Shown piece by piece: positions 59,170-64,000 of a stretch of DNA of 64,000 bases. The first letter of the stretch is position 1. Each line of letters opens with the position of its first letter. Both the position numbers and the translations under genes were made by a program. Origin of the DNA: Brachionus manjavacas (taxonomy: Eukaryota > Rotifera > Eurotatoria > Ploima > Brachionidae); contig JAHQIY010000002.1 in NCBI GenBank assembly GCA_019054805.1, positions 1,922,001-1,986,000 of the forward strand. The letters are read 5' to 3'. The notes beneath the pieces were generated by a model. It was not told the DNA's origin. It made no database searches and was given only the letters and a program-made list of their open reading frames with translations.

Positions 59170-59460
59170 TTAGTCATTAAATGTACGCCAAGATAAATTT
59201 TGTTTTGTTAAAATATAGTCGTCAATTGCTTCTTTTGTCAGCTTTAGATTAAGATCTTTATGACTATAAAAAATACGACCATTAGACGAAGAAATTTTGA
59301 TAATATAGTCAGTTTTTATATTGCTGGTCCATTGAAAAGCGGCAGTATACAATTGTAGATCGCAATAAAAGTCAGTGTAAAAAATTGCACGATTCACGTA
59401 TTTGGGATGTCTAACTCTTGACCACGCCAAAAATATCATTCTCTTGGTTTTTATTTCGTT
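59170..59460 (-). other. Open frame of unknown origin abutting a LINE relic
   Basis: A ~90-codon minus-strand frame (MIFLAWSRVRHPKYVNRAIF ... LSWRTFND) with normal amino-acid usage, preceded by an acceptor-like CCAAGAG. It may be an exon of a lost gene or part of an unrelated transposon. The upstream part of the frame runs into LINE sequence and is spurious there. Confidence 0.3.
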
Positions 59461-59469
59461 AGATCCTAA

Positions 59470-61294
59470 ATGGCCAAAACTCAGGATTAAATTCAGCATC
59501 AATTGACGAACTAAATGAAGAAATTACCAAAAAATTAATTTCTGCAGCTCATAAAAGCATTCCATACCAAACAAATAGAATTTTCAAAACAAGTCTCCCA
59601 CCGAACATTGTCAGTTTAATTAAGGAACGCAGGAAAATAAGAAGAATATTTCAAAAAACTCGTTGTCAAAATACTAAAGAAATATTCAAGCAAATCGCTT
59701 CAGAGTTCAGAATCAGTTTTAGAAAATTTTTCGAATCAAAACTGGTCTGATTTTATAAAAAAAATTGGGGAAAATCCACTTTCATTCTGGAAAAAAATTG
59801 ATAAGTTTCGATCTAAGAAAGGATCTGGATTAATACCTACTTTAATCTTTAATAATAATGAACTTAGAACTGATGAAGAAAAGACTACCTTTTTTGGTGA
59901 ATTTTTTCAAAAAACTTTTAGTCCGAATAATGATCTATTTAATCCTCAAAAAGGTAGATAAATAATTGATTATAATCTTGAGTTTTTTAATAAGGAAAAT
60001 CAATTTAAATTTGACGAGCCTGTTAGCACTAAAGAGATTATATCAGCGATAAATTGGTTAAAAGAGGAAGTCTAAAGAGTCAATTTTAATACAAGACCCA
60101 GCTAACCACCGACCAATCAGTATGACAAGTTGTCTAGGAAAACTTTTGGAACGTATCGTCTACTCAAGATTATATATAGTTTTTTGGAACAAAACTCATT
60201 ACTAATTCAGGAACTATCAGGTTTTAGAAAAAACGAAGAACCGCTGATAATCTTTTCTTCCTTATTCAAAAAATTGTAGAATCATTTAATAGAAAGAAGA
60301 AAGTTTGTTTCCTATTTATTGATATTTCCAAAGCATTCAATGGAGTTTGGCATGATGGTCTTAATTATAAACTAATAAAAATGAACCTTCCCTTTTTTCT
60401 AATACATTGGATTAATTCGTTTTTAGACTCAAGATCATTTAAAGTAAGTGTAAATGGTCACATAAGTGATGAATACCATACTACTGCAGGTGTTCTTCAA
60501 GGCTCGGTAATTAGTCCATTACTTTTTAGTTTTTTATCAGTGATATTCCTAAAAAAATAAAAAAAATAGTTAATACTCTCTACTTTTTGCTGATGACTAG
60601 GTTACATTTTATATTTTTAAGAAAAAAGGAAATCTAAAAAATAAGATAAACAAATACTTAAACGAACTAGAAAAATGGCTCTTCAAGTTCAAGTCTTACA
60701 AAACATTAAAAACATTAAAAAAACATTAAAAACATTAAAAAAATACATTAAAAAAATTCGGAGACAAACATTAAAAAAATTCAAGTCTTACAAAACTCAG
60801 CAGTTCGTTTTATACTTAAGCTAAAATATGATACTCCTTCCAATATTTTGCATCATGAGACCTTTAATAAACTTAAATTCTTAACTGACTCGAATCGAAT
60901 TTTTGAATTGAGCGAAAGATATATAGCTGGAGGACTGCGTCATTCTGTTCCATTGGTTGTCAAGCTGATTGATAAATATAAAGCGGGTTTTGAATCAAGG
61001 TATGTTGAATACCCGACTCCATTGTGTAATTGCTATCTTACTATTTCTTCTTTCTTTCCTGAACTGTGCAATACTTAAATTCTTTGCACATGTCACCTCT
61101 TATAATTTATTTATCTTCTAATTAATTTTCTTTTTATTATATTTTAACTTATTTTAATTTTTCTTATATTTTTTCTTTACATTTTTATTTTATTTTGGCT
61201 TATTTTTTATTTTTATTTTATTTATTTATTTATTTATTTTTTTAATCTGAAAGAGCTTTAGCTCGGCACAGATAAATTAATAAATAAATAATAA
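59470..61294 (+). mobile_element. LINE relic (Jockey/CR1-like), with internal deletion
   Basis: Plus-strand pieces in order: IDELNEEITKKLISAAHKSI and SLIKERRKIRRIF (post-endonuclease linker), NPLSFWKKIDKF, then reverse transcriptase: NHRPISMTSCLGKLLERIV, FLFIDISKAFNGVWHDGL ('D.SKAFD' motif with the second Asp changed to Asn), GVLQGSVISPLLF, and TTTGCTGATGAC coding FADD (the YADD box) followed directly by a stop. The C-terminal part resumes at QNSAVRFILKLKYDTPSNIL and ends at a stop near 61078. The 3' terminus is GAAAGAGCTTTAGCTCGGCA followed by an AAT-rich tail near 61265-61294. The 5' end and endonuclease are missing. Frameshifts show it is dead. Confidence 0.8.
60690..60795. repeat. ACATTAAAA tandem filler between direct repeats
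   Basis: Five or more copies of an ACATTAAAAA unit lie between two copies of TTCAAGTCTTACAAAAC (near 60689 and 60780), in the middle of the LINE where several hundred bases of reverse-transcriptase sequence are missing. Confidence 0.8.
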
Positions 61295-61843
61295 TGACCA
61301 TTTAAAATTGTCTTTAAATTTTCAAATAAATATTTAATAAAAATGAATTTAAGATCAATTGGAAAAAATAAGATTTTTTTTTATTTAATTAAGATAAAAA
61401 ACATTATGTGGTTAATTAAAAAATATATTAAAAAAGCTTCTTTCATCATTTTTATTAAGATTTTAATCGATATTGTGAGCATGATCATGATCTTCAAGTT
61501 GCCGTCTTTAAATTGAAAGGATTACTTTTTTTATTTTTTATTTTTAAACTCTATTATAAAACGTTTAAAAGTTTGAAAAATTACCAGATTTCAAGATTGA
61601 ATTGCATTTTTTTTCACTAAAAAAATTAAAAAAAGTCTAAATTGAAAAAAAAAAGTCTAAATTGAAAAAAAAATTAGATTTGAAAGATTTTTTAATTGGT
61701 GACAAATCTTTATAAAAATAGAAAAAATATTAAGTTTTATCTTTATTATTAATTTTGAAACTGAATTATTTCAACTAAGGGGATTATTTAATAGAAGCCA
61801 TAATTTTCTAAAAGTTTTATCTAAAATCAACGATTCGACATCC

Positions 61844-63099
61844 TTAAAGTAGCTCACGATTTTCGTCATTGCAAAAATTTTTTTCGCCAATCTTTTCACC
61901 TTTGTCATTAGTATTTTGTTTATTTTTTTTTACGAGTAAATTTTTGAAAAAAAGAATCATTTCATTTCTGAAACCCGAACTAGTTGCAACATACAAAATT
62001 AAATTTACCGCATGATTCGTGTAATTTATTAGCATAAAAAAATTGTAAGTAAATGGAAAATACGGCTTTGACATTTCCTTTACCGGAAAAGTTATGTAAA
62101 CTGATGCTGGCGTTTTTAAAATCATAAACCATAAACATACCGAGACCAACATAATAGACAAAGCTGTTCGCTTTTTCTCTTTTTTTCTGGATGTTTTCCT
62201 ACTGAGATTCATTTTTCTTGATGAATACATTATTTTTCGAATAATCAAAAGGTTTAAAACTAACAATATTAAGCAAGGTATTACAATAAAAAAATACAAA
62301 TGTAATTTTCCATATAAATCTATTCGAAAGCGATAATAACCATAATGTTTATTTCTGTCTATAGTGCAATCGCTTAAATAGCTATTTGACTTGTAAGGTT
62401 GGTCTATTTTATCATAAAAGTATAAGAGAGGAAAATTCCAAACAGATACCAGAAAAGAAATTAAAAAAACAATTAGAAATACACTTCGCAATGAATTATT
62501 TGTCTGATTGGCTTGGTATGACTTTTTTTGGCAAAAGATGGACCGATTGAAAATAATTGTAAACCTATTTAATGTAACCGCAACCAAAATATAGCTTGAT
62601 ATTTGCATTAATGTATAGGTAAAAAATATCTTAAAAAATATTAATGAGATAAAATGTTTTAAAACATATCAAATTTACATGTAATTTGCAGAAAATTCGT
62701 GAAATAGTTCGGACGTCTATATGCCATATTTGGTTTACGTATTGCCTTAGCAAGCCTGTATACAATACCAAAAAGTCAAATATTGCCAAAATGCACAAAT
62801 AGACTACAGTGGAACTTTTTTTTTCTTAAGAGTATCAAAATGCATAATGGATTGCCCAGAGCACCGATTACCAGAAGAATCGGTGACAAAATGGCAGTCA
62901 TTATATTTCCGAGGGATTCGTAATATGAAGTCAATTCATTCTTGTTTGGCTCATTGTTTTCAGTTAAATTAGCTGTTAGAAGATTGAATGTTGAATTAAT
63001 AGAAAATTCCATGTTTTCAAAATTTTTGACACTACAATCAACTTTGAAAATGGCATTAACAATCATCAGCATCTGAACTAAGTTTGACAATTCACCCAT
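61844..63099 (-). pseudogene. Class A GPCR copy B, frameshifted in TM1-TM2 loop
   Basis: Second copy of the GPCR at 50368-51649. Exons on minus: 63099-62679 and 62629-61844. Exon 1 is 421 nt against 426 in copy A: a T-rich run (read as Lys codons on minus) is five bases shorter near 62812-62824, which shifts the frame right after TM1 (RKKK then FHCSLF) and ends in a stop about 15 residues later. Exon 2 is fully open and matches copy A except for a few changes (W to S before CLWFMI) until the C-terminal tail, where differences become dense (LVKKNKQNTNDK against FCKRIKENVSNR). It ends at ENRELL, seven residues shorter. A downstream start could only give a receptor without TM1. The lesion is in a homopolymer, so sequencing error must be excluded. 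Confidence 0.8.
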
Positions 63100-63358
63100 T
63101 ATTGATTTTATTACTTATCTTTCATGCTTTTTCAAATTGTTTTCTAAAGTAAAAATAATTAAAAAAATTAAAATAATCAATATTGTAGATTATAATTGAA
63201 TTTTTAACGTTCTTCAATCAAACATGAATCTAGTTATTAAATGTTATGGAAAGCTTCAATTTCGAAACATTGAACATTTAATTGCATGTTTCAAATAAAA
63301 AAAAAGAAATTTAAAACGTAATTAAGCTGGCGTTAATAAAAATTTTTATTTTTTTTTA
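61844..63358. repeat. Segmental duplication, copy B
   Basis: Counterpart of about 50368-51911, in the same orientation. The matching upstream flank ends near GGCGTTAATAAAAATTTTTA at 63330-63358, after which the two copies are unrelated. Confidence 0.9.
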
Positions 63359-64000
63359 TAAATTAAATTTATAAGATTTAAGTTGAGAAAATTTAAGAAA
63401 GATCGTTTGTTCTTTAAATTAAAAATTTAAAACACGGATAAAATTAAAATTAAAATACATTTTCAATAATGAGTTATAGTTAATTATTTGAATAGATTTT
63501 AAACACTGCTTAATCTTTCCACGAAAATTCAACAAAAAAAATATGTTTTTGAATTTTATTATTTGAATTTTTTATACAAATGGTTTAAGTTTTTAAATAA
63601 ACGATGGAATAAAAATCTTTTGATTTGTTTTAGTATACGCGTTAAGGATTTTTAGACTCATTTTAACCTTTCACTAAATTTAGAGTGAGTAAATTTAAAA
63701 AAAAAGTGCCTTTACTGAGTTTATTAAATCTATTTTATCGCCACTTTTTTTTTTTTTTTTGAAGGAAAAGTGATTTCTTTTGTTCATACTGACTTTAAAA
63801 AGTTGATTTAAAAAAGAAAATAAAATTGATTTTGGATTAAAATATCCTAATTATTTATTTGATATCTAATTAATTATTTTTTTTTATTTAAATAATGTAA
63901 ATTTAAGAAGAATCCAACTGAAAATTCACTTTTAATAAAATTTTAATTGAAATAATTTTAAATTCAACTTAAATTTTGCTTTAAAGAATTTGTATTTACA
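63359..64000. other. Right edge, AT-rich, nothing recognised
   Basis: No coding frame or repeat family is recognisable in the last 640 bases. Confidence 0.4.

Overview
The window is AT-rich animal nuclear DNA with many very short introns (typically 45-60 nt, GT...AG). The genes are plainly metazoan: an NR2C-type nuclear receptor, a GT43 glucuronyltransferase, WDR41, RAB3GAP2, UBE2G1, PCMT1, an R-SNARE and class A GPCRs. The composition and tiny introns would suit a small invertebrate genome such as a monogonont rotifer. That is inference; nothing here names the species. Most genes below were rebuilt by joining exons by eye at GT/AG sites with phase checking.

Layout. 0.9-4.2 kb, plus strand: a Ras-like GTPase and an unrecognised secretory protein ending in KEEL. 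4.5-5.6 kb, minus: a B3GAT-type glucuronyltransferase. 6.2-6.6 kb, minus: a possible PRA1-family exon. 6.7-12.7 kb, minus: one nuclear receptor gene of the TR2/TR4 (NR2C) type, six coding exons and 888 codons, with a 2.8 kb intron holding a fold-back repeat and a hairpin. 12.7-23.8 kb: no gene recognised; simple repeats, a degraded coding relic, a LINE reverse-transcriptase relic and a 332 bp MITE with a 9 bp target duplication. 23.9-25.2 kb, plus: an unrecognised multi-pass membrane protein. 26.3-28.0 kb, minus: WDR41. 29.4-30.1 kb, plus: UBE2G1.

30.4-42.3 kb is a compact block: two intronless type I membrane proteins, RAB3GAP2 (with another ORF nested in its largest intron) and an ATP-grasp ligase, all on the minus strand; then an R-SNARE on plus and PCMT1 on minus. 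Spacing is often only 100-200 bp. 43.7-47.7 kb, plus: a 638-residue coiled-coil protein with a long intron that holds likely antisense exons.

48-63.4 kb is repeat-rich. A class A GPCR at 50.4-51.6 kb has a nearly identical second copy at 61.8-63.1 kb that is frameshifted. Between them lie a mariner relic with terminal inverted repeats, a 28 bp tandem repeat, a degenerate LINE, and one of two copies of a ~115 bp repeat ending in CTA/ACT triplets; the other copy is just outside, at 49.0 kb.

Several genes act in vesicle traffic (RAB3GAP2 on Rab3/Rab18, the R-SNARE, WDR41 in the C9orf72 complex, possibly PRA1), but they lie among unrelated genes and I see no sign of a co-regulated pathway. No wholly new multi-gene system is evident. 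The best leads are the nested gene in RAB3GAP2, the uneven divergence between the GPCR copies, the pair of intronless membrane proteins, and the two palindrome-bearing fold-back elements.
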